A stretch of 64,000 bases of DNA from Pochonia chlamydosporia 170 (Eukaryota; Ascomycota; Sordariomycetes; Hypocreales; Clavicipitaceae): contig NC_035791.1 in the NCBI RefSeq assembly GCF_001653235.2, positions 496,001 through 560,000 on the forward strand, written 5' to 3'. Position numbers and translations under genes: made by a program. Below, piece by piece: positions 34,379 to 46,782 of this stretch (position 1 is its first letter; each line of letters starts with the position of its first letter). The notes below the pieces were generated by a model. It had not been told where the DNA came from. It worked only from the letters and a program-made list of their open reading frames with translations, and made no database searches.

Positions 34379-35706
34379 GACAGCAAGGCTGACTTTGTCG
34401 TGACAGCAAGGAAGACGAGGTGATGGGGGGCTTGATTGCAGTTGGCAGGTTGCCGGGTGCAGGCACAGGCGCGATATTGTTGGAGTTGAAGTTGGTGAGG
34501 ATGGATGTCTGTCGGGACACTTGATCTGGAGCGTTGCGTGGGGAGGTGAAGGAGCGGGCCAGACAGCTTGCGGCCAGACCCAAACGGGCTGCGGGCGGGA
34601 ATGGGATGGCGACGTCAATAGCACGTGTCTGGAATTGATGGCGATCGATGGCAAAGACCGGACAGGCAGACCCTGCAATTGAGGCGACCGAACAGGATGC
34701 TTTCTTTGTGTGAAGATGGAGGTAACCACGCGCACAAGACGCACGAAGTGAATGCCGGGGTGAAGAAACCAACGGGACGGCACCTCGGCTTGTGCGTGCT
34801 GGAGGTGTTTTAAACAAACAACCAGACAGAACGGAAATGCAGCCAGCCGGGCACGTCGGGTTGAAATAAAAGCAAGCTGAGGTGTCGATCAATGCTGGGC
34901 TCAAACTCTCGACTCCATCAAAGCTTGGGTCTGGCAAGTCTGGGTCCGGGCTGGATCTCCACTGGATCTGGGGTTCCAAAATTGGTCTTCCTCTTCGAAC
35001 AGTCTGCTCAGTCGACTGTCTGGTCTGGAGTGTTCAATCTGGATGTTTGGACTTCGTCATGGCAGGCCCACCCTGGCGGATTTCATGGCGGCCCTCAACT
35101 TGTTGCAGGGGGTCTCCGGTGCCTCACGTGATGTTTCAGGTCGCACGAGCCCTGTGGCTGCCAGCCTCTAGCGCTCCGGTAGCACCTAGCTCCTCACAAC
35201 TGCCGCTGTAATGAGGCATGATGCAGCGAGCACCGGCCTGGCAGCAAACCAGACATTGGATGGCTGGCGAGTCGGAATGATGCCAGATGAGCTTTCAACA
35301 GACACGGAACGCCATTCACGCCTTCATCTTTGGGAAAACAAAAACATGCGCCTAACCGGGGTCCGTGAGTATTCCACTGCAAGCAATTGGGCGCCACAAG
35401 TGAACCAATACGAGGCGTCTCGGACTATTGCGTTGTCTTGGGCACAGAGCAAGCAAAGAGCAAGCAATGAATCTGGCGACATGGGCCCAGACAGATGCGT
35501 TGATGCCAGCTTGAGGTGACCAATGTTGCCATCAAATCTGTACCTTGTACCTTGTACCTCTTCCCGTTGCCCCACCAGAGCTTCACCTCGCCTCTCCTCT
35601 GCCTATCCTCAGGTTGGTCACTTGAACAGTCCTCCGATATTGCCTCCTTTCATGAAACAAACAACCGCAACGCTTTGCGACAACATGGGACGTGCGTGTG
35701 CGTACC
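34379..35706. other. Divergent promoter region
   Basis: 1.3 kb between the serine-rich gene and MLH3. A minus-strand open frame of 208 codons (34353-34979) runs through the leader, but it is Ser/Pro/Cys-biased and unrelated to the start exon's frame; I treat it as noncoding. A short CCTTGTA repeat lies near 35540-35560. Confidence 0.45.
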
Positions 35707-38402
35707 ATGTCCATACGCCGCCTGCCCAAAGATGCCGTTGACAAGATCAAGTCGTCTTCCGCCATCACCTCCTTGAACCAAGTTATCTGCGGCCTGCTCA
35801 CCAACTCTCTCGACGCCTCCGCCACCAAAGTTACCATCAGTCTCGACTATGTCTTGGGTAACTGTACCGTCCAGGATAACGGTCTCGGCATAGAGCCGGG
35901 CGAGTTTGAACCTGATGGTGGCTTAGGAAAGCTGCATCGTAAGACAACATCCACATCCCACATCCCATACTTTGAGCGTCAAAAGTAAATAGCCAAGCCG
36001 CTCTAACATCCCATCAGACACCTCAAAGACTCCGCCAAGCCAGAGTATTCACGGCAGTCATGGCCGTTTTGTTGCCTCCACGGCTGCTGTTTCTCTCCTA
36101 ACCATAGCATCACATCATTCACGGCACACCTCTCATGGATTTCTCTCTATTCACAATGGCAAGGTGCTTGCTCGACATGTCCCTGCACCGCCAGATCAGC
36201 GCTTCGAATCATTCAGTCATGGAACCTCCGTAACCGTCCGCAATCTTTTCGGTCCCATGCCAGTTAGAGTAAAGCAACGCGGTCAATTGTTCTCGGACCG
36301 CTTTCGGGTCGACAAGGAATGGGAGGCTCTCGTCCGGGACATTACCGCCCTCCTATTGGCATGGCCGTCTGAAGTATCCGTTGCGCTTAGAGAAACAAAC
36401 ACGAAGAAGGAACAGCGTTTAAAGTCTGGCAACGCGGACGTTGTGTCTCGATCTTCACGGCTATTCACACAAGCAGGACTAGCTGATAGTGAGGATAGTG
36501 ATTCTTGGGTACCTGTCTCGGTCGCAAGTCGCCATGTGAGAATCAAAGGCGCCATCTCAAAAAATCCAGTGGCAACTCGTCGTCCACAAATCATGAGCCT
36601 CGGTATTCGGCCCATACCAAACGAGTTCGGTACCAATGTTCTTTACGAAGAAGTCAACAAGCTCTTTCAAGACTCGCACTTTGGTGTCGTTGAGGACGAT
36701 GACAAAACTGGGAGCATGCAGGCAAAGCCCAGAAAAGGCCTTGAACGGTGGCCAATGTTTTACCTGGAGATACATCTACTCGGGTCCGGTGGCGACTTGG
36801 CCATGGATGACGTTCTCGGGAACTCGCAGCACAGCTTACAATCCATAATCGATCTGTTGAAGGTTGTATGTTACGGGTTCTTGAAGAAGCATTTCCTACA
36901 GCCAAAGCATATTCAGCCGATTATGGGGAAGCCAATGGCTGTTAGAAGTAGACGGATCGCACACCCGTATACGCCGCAGCCTGCCCCCGAAAGACAGCCA
37001 TCTCCTCAAGCTCAGTCGGCTGTGGCTACGGGAACAGCCCTCAGACGGCCATATAGTCCATTTAATGAGTGGAGTCGTATCAAGGTTGGACGGGCTACTG
37101 TTGAATCCAAGGTCGACCGCCAGGCTGATGTGAGTGTGGCCCTGTCTGCCAAGGGTACCACTCGCCGTCTGGTGGGTGAGAATGGTGTGTTGTTGCGGAA
37201 ACCTTTTGACGGCATTGGCGTTGGTGAGGCCGATGCCCAGAATCAGCCTACGAACAGAACCGATGCCATTGCGGAGAATTCTGCAACTACTGATAACACA
37301 AATATCAGTGAGGGAGGCCAAGGTTGTCCATCGCCAGCAATCACGACACCAGAACCGAAAGCTCGAAAGTTGGAAAGCGGGTCAAAGGCAGTACCACAGG
37401 AATGGCTACGAGAAGTTATTCATTCATGGAAGAACCCCGTGTTCGAACTCACCGAGCCTCGGATACCAACCCTCCATCAGGACACTGCAGCCGAACAGTC
37501 CGTCAACGCAGGTCGCGATGGACCGTCAAGCAAATTTTACTCACGAGAGAATGATGTGCAGTTTGAAGCAGCGGCAATGTCTCTGAACGGACGACTGTCT
37601 CGGGCTGCGCTGGCCCAGGCGGAGATAATTGGCCAGGTCGATAGAAAGTTCATTCTACTCAGGTTGCCACTTCACTCCGCAGACGCGAAACAAACAACTG
37701 ATCCGTCATCGGCCCTCATCGTGCTCGATCAGCACGCAGCAGATGAACGATGTCGCCTAGAAGAGCTGATGTCTCAGTATTTCGAGCTTCATACCTTGCA
37801 AGCCATGTCGACACCTCTAGAAAGCCCCATCGCGTTTGAGGTTTCTGCCAGAGAACATGAGCTTTTGGGCCGGTTTCAGAGCCACTTTCGAACATGGGGC
37901 GTCAGCTACAGGACCAGCGGCAAGAGCGGACACGAAATTGAAATCAAGTCTCTGCCACCAAGCATCATAGAGCGCTGTCGAAATGAACCAAAGCTTGTGA
38001 TTAATCTCGTAAGAAGGGAAATTTGGAGGCTCGAAGATGGGGTCGTACCACCAAGACCGGTCCACGAAGCAGGCAAATCCTGGGTTTCTTGTTTCCACAG
38101 CTGTCCTCAGGGAATACTGGAGCTTCTTCACTCCAGATCCTGTCGAAGTAAGTTGTCCACCGCCGTAAGATGCATCTTCCGTGTTAACAGTAACAGGCGC
38201 CATTATGTTCAATGATGAATTGAGCAGGGACGAATGCAAGAAGTTGGTGGGGCGTCTTTCGCGATGCGCCTTTCCATTTCAATGCGCGCATGGCCGGCCG
38301 AGTTTAGTGCCAATTGTTGATATTGGATTAGGGGGGAGAATCGGGGATTGGAAGGGCTCAACTTTTGGTGTTGGCCGGTGGAAGAGTTGGATTGAGAAGT
38401 GA
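35707..38402 (+). CDS. MLH3: DNA mismatch repair protein Mlh3 (MutL homologue)
   Basis: Three exons, 35707-35938, 36018-38147 and 38197-38402 (introns 79 and 49 nt), give 855 aa. The N-terminal GHKL ATPase region has TNSLDASAT and DNGLGI. The C-terminal domain has the metal-binding endonuclease motif [13 protein letters not shown] (pattern DQHA-x2-E-x4-E), and near the end the CAHGRP motif with the zinc-ligand cysteine. Mlh3 pairs with Mlh1 to nick DNA during meiotic crossover resolution and some mismatch repair. The position of the catalytic ATPase glutamate (KELVENS in bacterial MutL) is Gly here, and the GxRG loop reads GSHG (see findings). The middle of about 300 residues is a disordered linker. 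The assignment is firm on the C-terminal motifs. Confidence 0.95.
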
Positions 38403-38794
38403 CATGCCGGTTGTGTATTGAACTAGACAGATAGGCGTATAAACTGTGCCAGCGTAGGACCGGTTCTGGCGCATTGGGTCTGTCCACCCGCAAGTCATAG
38501 TCATCACAATAGCCGCATTGGTATTTACATTTAAACCTATAAATGACAGCCTTCACCTAGATATCCAATGCACATAAGTAGCCATTTGTATATCCACAGC
38601 CTGGCCAGGCGCTCCCTCCATAACATTCGTCAGATACACGATTGAGATGCTATATCCTCTAGATGATCGCAGTTCATAGTAACGCAAAGTCACACCGCAG
38701 TTAAATTCATCAGAATACGCCCAAAAAAAGGAATGTAGAGCAGAAATGGCAAGCAAAAATACATCAAAACGACAAAGAGCAAAAAGAAAAGTGG
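38403..38794. other. MLH3 3' region
   Basis: 392 nt between the MLH3 stop and the tRNA 3' end. AT-rich, no gene recognised. Confidence 0.5.
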
Positions 38795-38866
38795 CTCTCC
38801 CGCCGGGAATTGAACCCGGGTCTCAAGCGTGACAAGCTTGCATACTGACCACTATACTACGGAAGA
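38795..38866 (-). tRNA. tRNA-Asp (GTC)
   Basis: 72 nt on the minus strand with no intron. The acceptor stem TCTTCCG pairs with CGGGAGA (one T-G wobble), followed by discriminator G. The anticodon arm is CAAGC-TTGTCAC-GCTTG, giving anticodon GTC for aspartate. The T arm is CCGGG-TTCAATT-CCCGG. Box A (TAGTATAGTGG) and box B (GGTTCAATTCC), the internal RNA polymerase III promoter, are both intact. Confidence 0.97.
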
Positions 38867-39026
38867 TGAATGACTGTGAGCAGCCATCGTAGCGGATCTT
38901 GTGATTGGACAGTGTTATTGGGGTATATGAAGCTTGGCATGCCCTAAAAACACCAACACCAGACAAGAAGCTATCTCAGAATTAAGCAAACGTATGAGCT
39001 TCTTTCAGTTCTGGTAGATTCACGTA

Positions 39027-39695
39027 TTACATCCCAGACCCCAGAACTCTCTCCTCACCAGCAACCCACCTCTCCATCCTCCCATTCCCAAACATCCAAA
39101 CATCCTCGGGCCCAAGATTCACCGCCCTCCCATCACCAACCTCCAACCCTCCCCGTTCCGCGATCCCCAAAACACACACGCCCTTCTCACGGCTCCATCT
39201 CTCGCAATGAGCTTTCCACTCCTCCCCGTAATGCGGAAACACCACCCACCCCGACAGGAAATCCAGCCCCTTCAAATCAACTACCCCCTCATTAACATCC
39301 ATACCACCAGCCTTCTCGTCAATGATTCCAATATCAGCACCTTGAATCACCGCCCCTGCCGACCCGCCATATACCCTTCCCCCCTTGGACACAAACCCCC
39401 TCAAACGATGTAGAAGCCCATACCGCTGCAGCTCCTGCAGCAGGAGGAATGTGTTCCCGCCCGGAATGACAATAATGTCAGCGGTGTCGAGGCCAAAATC
39501 AGGTGCATGGCCAATTGTCACGGGGGGGAATGAACCGAGCGGCTCTACGGATGACTGGATCCAGGACTTCATGCCGTCCCAGCGGTGGGAAGGTTGTGCC
39601 CATGGCCAGATGACGATGCGGGCTGGGGGGTGGAAGGCTGCGGAGAAGACGGCGGCTTCGTCGGTGGAGGATCCGCCGCCGCCGAGGTAGATCAT
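39027..39695 (-). CDS. Peptidase S51 family protein (dipeptidase E-like)
   Basis: Intronless, 222 aa. A glutamine-amidotransferase-like fold with the nucleophile serine in GGSAGAVI (Ser about 112), preceded by the glycine-rich IIVIPGGNTF loop. Dipeptidase E/cyanophycinase relatives hydrolyse peptides with N-terminal aspartate, or cyanophycin. A histidine-containing segment (WVVFPHYGEEWKAH) fits the region of the catalytic histidine. Length is normal for the family. The substrate in fungi is not established. The start ATG is the first residue of the conserved MIYLGGGG strand, so it is well placed. Confidence 0.9.
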   Translation of the reverse strand: MIYLGGGGSSTDEAAVFSAAFHPPARIVIWPWAQPSHRWDGMKSWIQSSVEPLGSFPPVTIGHAPDFGLDTADIIVIPGGNTFLLLQELQRYGLLHRLRGFVSKGGRVYGGSAGAVIQGADIGIIDEKAGGMDVNEGVVDLKGLDFLSGWVVFPHYGEEWKAHCERWSREKGVCVLGIAERGGLEVGDGRAVNLGPEDVWMFGNGRMERWVAGEERVLGSGM

Positions 39696-40029
39696 CTTGG
39701 GTCTGGAGTTGGTGTTTCGTGAAAGATGACTGTGGGCAGAAGAAGATGGTTGTGCGGCTGACGTGCCTTCCTAAATAGTATAAATGGTACCAGGCTAAAT
39801 GGAGTTGGGGTATGTGACACTCGACATTGACTTGGCTACTGTTACATGCTAATCACCAGTCACGTTAAACTTTGGGCACAATTTCCGGGTATCGACGTAA
39901 ATATACGATGCTCCCTAACCTTACTATGACACAGGCATGCCCTCCACATGCCGATTGATACAAAGCCGGTAAACGGCCCTCGCTCATGCCCAACCCCGAT
40001 GAAGGTGAAAAAATTAGAAACAAATAAAA
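39696..40029. other. Intergenic region
   Basis: 334 nt between the S51 start and the striatin stop, both on the minus strand. Should hold the S51 promoter. An unspliced frame runs through it from striatin intron 2 but is not coding. Confidence 0.5.
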
Positions 40030-42677
40030 CTACCGTGCAAATACCTTGACCACTCCGTCGCCACCGCCGCTCACTACCCACCGTCCGTCCTGGCTCCAAA
40101 CACATGAGCAAATGCCCTCTCCGCGCATCACTCGGTGGCTCGTAATCTCTTGTGTACATGATCTCTTTTCCAGGCTCCAGAACCGCAACGACGCATCGTG
40201 CCCGGCGCTTACGAGCTCGCGGCCGTCGGGGCTGAGTGACAGGCTGGAGATGGCGTCCGGGTGCGCCAGCATGTTGTAGGTACATTGGCCTGCATGTATT
40301 TGTTAGTCTGCTGTGGACTGTACCCTGAAAACAGAAAGTATTATACGTACCGCTGTTGGCATCGAAGAATCGCACAAATCGATCTTCGTGCCCCGAGATA
40401 ATTGTACCCTCAACGCCAGAGCCAGCCATTGACCGTCCCCCGGTTGGACCGCCAGCCGCATTCTCCTCCTCGCCACCCAGACTGTTGCCATGGTGCTGGT
40501 TGGCCTGATCCAAACCAATGGTAGTGGCGACAATGGCATTGACGCCCGTCTTGATTGAGCCATCGTACGTCTCCATGCTGTCCATCGACCCAACCTGCTC
40601 GCCGGATTTGGTGTCGTATACAATAACGGCAGCGTCCGAGTAGGAAACAATAAACGTTTCCCCAGAAGGACCCAGTGGCGTGATGCTAGTGGGACTGGCC
40701 TTGGATCCATCTGCTCGTGAGATGACATGCACAAGCGTATGGTTGAATGGAGAGTTGGATGCAACACTGGCTTGAGGCGAGTTGGAGAAGCCGCTGCCAG
40801 AGCTCATCGAGTTGCCGCGAACTCTGCCGCCGCGCCCGCTCATACCCCGATTTGATCCTGGCTGCGGCGAACTTAGCTGCGGAGGAGCACTCACTGACCA
40901 CACTCGAGCTGATCCATCAGCGGCTCCAGAAACAAGCAAGATGCGGTCTGCGCTACCGTACGGGCTTGAGGTACCGAAAATTGCACCTAGAGTAGTAGGT
41001 AGTACGCAAAGGGCCCATACAGCATCGGTGTGGCCCTCGAGAGTTGCCTTGGGATCGACTCGCCCACGCTCCCACACGCGGATAGTCGCATCTTGCCCAC
41101 CAGAAAAGATCCACCCGTCGCCTTGCGCTCGTCCTCCCGTGGAAAAGTTGGGAGCAGGCGACCATGATGTCAAGCTCAATACTGAGCCAGAGCGACCGCG
41201 GTGTGTGAAGTTTGCAATAACGTCCAGGTCGGAAGCCGGTCCGCCAAACGAACCAGCGTGGTTGTCCAGCCTGGGAATGTGGAACCGTTTAACCATACCG
41301 TCGTCGCCGGCGGTGCAAATCTCAGGCTCTCCGGGGCTGCCACCACCCGAAAAGATAACCGTGCGAACCGTGTCGAGGTGTCCCCGCAATCCAAAGCGCA
41401 GCTTAAAGTTGCCACTGTCGGACTTTTGGCTGGCTCCCAACCCCAGATCGTGCTCCCCGCTGCGTCTCCTAGACATGGAGCTCTTTCTTCGATGTCCACC
41501 GCTCGGAACTCGATTAGGGGATTTGGGCAGATAATCGGCGTTTGGGAATACGTCTGTGTCGGGCCGGTTCGTGACAGATTGAAGGTTCTGTTGAGCAGCA
41601 CCCGGTTCTGGAAAGGTACCCTCGGGGAAGTCCCAGCCATCTGGGTCAATGTTTGCCGGAATCTTGTCTCTCGACTCTCCTGCATCTTGCATGCCACCCA
41701 AAGCCTCGGCGGCGTGGTTAGGGCCTGGCATATTTTCTTCGATGGGGCGAGTTGTCACAGACACAGGGCCCGACCAGTCGCTCGGCGGTCCGTACATTCC
41801 CTGCTGGTTGTCTCCCGCGGATCGAAGCATCGGTTGAGGTTGCAACTCCTGCTTTGGTCCCAAATTGGACGGCGGCTGCTGCATCTGGGGTATAGGATTC
41901 TGCGGAGGTTGCTGTCTCGGGTTCATAACATTGAAATCTTGGACGTGGTTCGCATTTTGTCGTTGCATTTGATACTGTCGGTCCATGTGCTGAGGCGGGG
42001 GCATTCCATATTGCTCAACTTCGCGTAGATCCTCAATCATGGGAAGCGGTGGTGAGTCGCGAGGTGGTTGCGGATTGGCTGGCGTGATCATCAAATACAT
42101 AAACTCGGATTGGCATTGGTCCAAGAAGGTCTTGAGCTCGTTCCTCTGTGTGTCGTCATCCGTTTTTTCGACTTCGATTCCCTCAACGCCAGGTGGGCTG
42201 TACTTGTTCGACGCAGCTGGCAGCTCGTTAGTGATATTTCTTTCAACACAGAGATGCACTTTCAACAAAGACACAGATATTTTCCGACATACCTCGAAGC
42301 TTCTCCTGAATTTTGGCCGCACGATCATTCTTAGCCGCCTCAGCAGCCTCAGCCGCCGAGGTGCCCTTGAGCTGTGACGCTTGGTCCTTGACTTTTCGTT
42401 CCAGAATAGTGACGTATTTCCTGAGAGCCTTTTGCGTGGCATCTGCCCTCCGTGCCTGCCCCTCGAGGCTAGCTATCCTCCCTCGCATCTCCTGCTTCTC
42501 GATCTCCCAGGCGTTCCTCTCTCGCTCATGCCGATGCCACTCCGTCTGCAAGAACCGCATAACGCCTTGCAGTGTATACTCGGTCGCCTGGGGTTGATTC
42601 GGTCCATTTGGATGCATGCCCATGCCCATGCCCATCTCCATCCCGCCCACGCCGTTGCCCACGTTTGGGCCCATCAT
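40030..42677 (-). CDS. Striatin (PRO11/FAR8-type), STRIPAK scaffold
   Basis: Three exons, 42677-42293, 42216-40351 and 40289-40030, in phase, give 836 aa. After a Met/Gly/Pro-rich start comes the striatin N-terminal block, [20 protein letters not shown], leading into a coiled coil ([20 protein letters not shown]), the caveolin-binding/calmodulin region of the family. Exon 2 begins [20 protein letters not shown] and [20 protein letters not shown], also typical. A long Gln/Pro-rich linker precedes WD40 repeats ([61 protein letters not shown]). Striatin scaffolds the PP2A-containing STRIPAK complex that controls cell fusion, fruiting-body development and septation in Sordariomycetes. Splicing by eye removes a 76-nt and a 61-nt intron. 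Confidence 0.96.
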
Positions 42678-43733
42678 GGCGCGCCTCGTTCAATGGGGCG
42701 GGCTCATTGAGAGCCTACGCCGGACGAGAGGTTGGTTTTCAGGCTCGGCCCTAGACTGTTGGTGATGCTGCGCCGACGGTTGCGCGTGGCTGGTGGATGG
42801 CTCCAGGCGCTTTTGGAGGTTACGGTACGCTTTGGAGCTGCAATCGTTGAGGTTTATCAAAACTCATCAACTGGCGGCGTACCTTGAGCTCCAGGTGTGT
42901 TGTTCCTTGGTGGGCTTGCTGGTGCTTCGGCTGGCCAATCAGAGGACTCTATTTCTCGTGAGGCCGCAAGGCATCAATGCCTCGAACCCCCTGACCAGGC
43001 TTCAGTGGGAAATCATCCACGCATCATCTTGGTGCTCACGAGCTCAGCTTGAACTAGCTTTGCATGGATGTTGTGTGATATCACTAATTCACCACCAGAT
43101 GACGGAGATCAATTGCTAGAATGTGTTTTGTGCACCTTGCACCTGGGTTCATTGCGGGACTCTAAGTTTGCCTGCCTTGCTGCAACATGGACACACGTGA
43201 GCCTGGGGACCAAGAGATTGATTGACTTTGGTACCCGGCGGCAGCACAAGCCGCAGAGTAATGAGGTTCAAGAATGAACAAAAATTAAGAAACGTCATGT
43301 TCTTGGTACCATGGTATGATTACGCAATTCAAGAAGCAAATGACTACTAAATTTAATACCTAAACCCTGGACAGATTCCTGGGTGGTGTACAGACATCCA
43401 CGAACTACTTCTGCGGAAACATGAACTATTGGCGTCCGAGAATTGCTTTTTGTAGATCTGTTGGGAGCTCTGCCATAATCGCGCCTAGCACGACTCCGGA
43501 ATCGAGAGAAACCAGACATCCTACGTGCCTGGCATCCCAGACCCAACTGTAATGCCCCAAACATTGTCTGTCATCTCAGTGTGGACTGCGAATTCATGAT
43601 GGAACGGGACCATAGACCGGACATGGCTACAACACGCAGTATTTGTTGTTTCATTCGCACACCTCCTCGGTGCAATATAACGCCAACGCCATGGGTATCT
43701 ACCAAATCAATCCAGATCGTTCTACCTCGCCAC
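42678..43733. other. Striatin promoter and RAD14 3' region
   Basis: 1.06 kb. The left part is the striatin leader and promoter; the right part is the RAD14 3' region. The 89-codon minus frame at 43295-43564 has no recognisable content. Confidence 0.5.
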
Positions 43734-44987
43734 TCACAATTCCAGCTCTTCAACTTCCATACCGCAGTCAACACACGTTTTTATCGTCATGCCCTCTTCG
43801 TTTTCTACCGTACGACCCCACTGATGAGCATGCTTTGTGTCACGTATTGAGTCTCCAAATTTGCTTGCACCCGACTTGCTCAACGTACCAGCTTGCCGTC
43901 GAAAGGCATCTGTTCGAGTTTTGCGCTTCAAGTCCATCAGCTTCTCTTTGAACTTGGCTTCCTTTCTAGCCTTCTTCTGTGTCTCGCGACGCTCGTACTC
44001 CGCATCTAGCTTTTCTGCGGAACCCCATTTCGTATTGACAGCATACTCTTCAACCTGGAATCGAAGGAACAACATCATGTCATGCCAGTGTGACTTGTGC
44101 GGATTTGGTTTGGAAAGATGCGGTAATAGTTCCGGATCTCGAAGTTCCGCTATACAATGTTAGATAAACTGGTACAACTTGAGGTCAGAGACAACTCACG
44201 GTCGGTTAAAAGGTAGTCCTCCTTGCACTCCGTCTTGGTTAGGAGTGAGTACTTCTCCGGATACTTCTCCTTGCACTTGTTGCAAACGCAAATATGAAAG
44301 ACCTCCTCCCACACAAAGTCAATCTCTAGACTTTTGCATTCTCTACATTTCTTTCTCTTGCTTTCGTCTTCCAAGACGCTGATGCCAGGCTCAAACGGGC
44401 CAGCCTTTTGCCGTTGCAACTTGCGTATGAGCTGCATTCGCTCCCACTCCTGCACAGTCATGTCCTTCGGTCGCTGTTCATCTTGTTCGCCAGGTTTCTT
44501 GACTCCCAGTGCGTAGTTGTGCGGATCATCTTCGGTAGAAAGGAAACCTCCCTTTGTATCGGTCATGGAGCTCATATTGTAATCGACGAACTTGGTGAAT
44601 TTGGCAGCAGGTCGGAGGGCCTCTGCATCGCCTTGATTTCGGCCATCGCGGTTGGTACCGGATTCGATAGTTGGAGGAGGATTAGATGATATTTCGCTGA
44701 ATTGTCGCTTGCCGTTTACCGGCTTGGTGATATGAACGTCTTCCGTGGGAACGAACCCGCCAGCAGACTTGGGGACGGACGGGACATTTCCAGTCGCTCT
44801 TTGTTCAGCCTCGCGTTGGTCTCGGATGGCTTTAGCTCGCAGCCGATTCTCTTCCTGAAGAATGTCAGCGCAACGAAATTTCCGATACATTCGTGACACA
44901 ACGTACGATCCGTCTGGTAACTTCTGGCGTCGATGGCGAAGCGACAGGTGCAGCTTTGGAGGGAGGCGGCGTTGTCGCACGCTCCAT
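43734..44987 (-). CDS. RAD14: DNA repair protein Rad14 (XPA homologue)
   Basis: Three exons, 44987-44907, 44854-44200 and 44149-43734, with introns of 52 and 50 nt, give 383 aa. The zinc finger is CRECKSLEIDFVWEEVFHIC with a second pair CNKC. It is followed by the XPA DNA-binding block [23 protein letters not shown], which is completed across the second intron, then KPNPHKSHWHDMMLFLRFQV, all characteristic. Rad14/XPA verifies helix-distorting lesions and organises the nucleotide excision repair complex with RPA, TFIIH and Rad1-Rad10. A basic C-terminal helix region (KKARKEAKFKEKLMDLKRK) is present. The protein ends in GMEVEELEL. Length is typical. Confidence 0.97.
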
Positions 44988-46782
44988 TGAGGTTGGAGTA
45001 GAAAGGTGGCTGCAACTACTCTGGGTTCCAAGGTATATCAGAAAATATTCGAAGTTACTGTGTACTGCTATAAGTAGTTATGGAAGAGTTGAAGCAGTAT
45101 GGAAGAGATCATTGCAGGTCGGCGACGATGAGATTCACGTTTTGGTGGAGGGGCGAAAGTGTGGCTGACTGGCGTCATTGGTCGCTCCTTCCGTGCAACG
45201 ATAGATGCACGTGGAATCGTGACCAGAGGTTGATGGTGACACATCAGGTTTTTACCCCTTCAATATTGTTTTTGTCTGCTGCCTACAACATCCAACAATT
45301 GATTTCATATACTCCAGTATATCTATGCCATTTGAATTGGTTCGTTTCTTCGCTAAATATCACCCTGAGTTAATCTCAAAACCCACGGATCACCACTACA
45401 ACGATATCCGTGCAGAGACATTACCCATCGACATTCCTTGTGCTTGACATTATGCCGTTTATGAAACACCAGACAGGGAAGCGCGGGGAGTTACTTCCCC
45501 GGACATGAATCTTTTGCATGGTACATCTTGTACCCATCTTGGTCCAGCATCTTGACTTCTTGACTCTAGACATTGTCACCCTCATCTCCCCTTGTGGGAC
45601 CCTCGTTTCACGCCACAACCGCTCGGAGGCGCGGATGGGACCGGATTTCCACCCGCATCATATTAGAGATTGAGGAACTTTTCACATGACAACTCCAACT
45701 AAACTCTAGGTGTTTGAATCAGGCCCTCTCCACCGTTCAAGTGCCAGCCAGGCAGGCAGATGAAGGCAGATGAAGTCTTGATAGGCATGGGGTCTCAAGT
45801 CGTAGTCATGTTTATCCAACCGCTGCATAATCTCGAAACTTGAAGAGATAGATCGACAACGATGAGTGCAATTTTACGGCTTGTTTTGCATCAAAAACTC
45901 GACAAGGTAGCACATACTTTTCCTTCCAACTCCTGTATCAATCCGAGTGCTAACGTCCTTGTAGCGCGTGACGCTATCATGTTCAAATGCCACTTCTCAT
46001 CAAACTCCCGCCAATGTGGCCTTGGCCCAAACGGTTGTACGAACTGAAGTCGCTTCAGTGGAACTTGTGCGCGCTGTTGCTCACCTAGTCTTGACTGCTT
46101 ACTGCATCACGCCATTACTATGAAGGCTATCAAGGCTTGAACAACCCTGGGAATCCCTGATGCAGGCAATCGAGTGCGGCAAGCCGAAAATATGCTTCAC
46201 CACACTCTCCCACAGCCTTACACCACGAGATCAACCGCTCGACGAATTCAATATGGCGCTTGATGTGACAGACGAGGCGAAACCATGAGATGCCATCGTG
46301 GGACGTCCAGCTCCTGACAATATGCGCCAAGGCCATAGTGGCTCAGTTCTAAAACCGGGCAGGAAGAATCTTACACAACAGGCTAGCAAGCTGGAACCAT
46401 TCCACCTGTTCAGCTTGATGGTGGTCAGATTCAAGGTTAAGCTACCAGGAACCCAATGCTATACCCCTGTCTGGCTTGCACACTAGCCGCCGCTTACTCC
46501 CTAGTTGCCAATGAGGTCCATCCGAGCCGTAACATCCCAGTTACACAACATGACTGTGCATTGGTGTTTGTGGTGATCCTTTCTTGGTTGAAGAAGTGGA
46601 TTTACTTTTCAATGTTGGCCGTCATGTACAATGCCTGCCCCCGCCCCTTTGGTTTCCCATTAGTGATGTCAAATCTCGTGGTCTTTCCCTTCCCCTTTCA
46701 TGTTGACCATGATTATTCTCCGTCCGTTTTGATTTTGATCCGATCTTCGCTTGCCCTCTGAGTGGTGTTCGTTAACCACACG
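44988..46782. other. Divergent intergenic region, no gene recognised
   Basis: 1.8 kb between RAD14 and the cysteine-rich surface protein gene. Open frames are short and without recognisable motifs. Promoters of both genes lie here. Confidence 0.5.

Noticed and set aside
34353..34979. 208-codon minus-strand frame upstream of the serine-rich protein
   Set aside because: It overlaps the real start exon in another frame and its product is Ser/Pro/Cys-biased; more likely leader sequence.
35707..38402. MLH3 as a pseudogene because of the altered ATPase motifs
   Set aside because: The frame is open over 855 codons, the introns splice cleanly and the nuclease and CAHGRP motifs are intact, so the gene appears functional.
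40782..41534. 250-codon plus-strand frame inside striatin exon 2
   Set aside because: It lies wholly antisense to a conserved coding exon. GC-rich coding sequence commonly leaves the opposite strand open, and no domain is seen.
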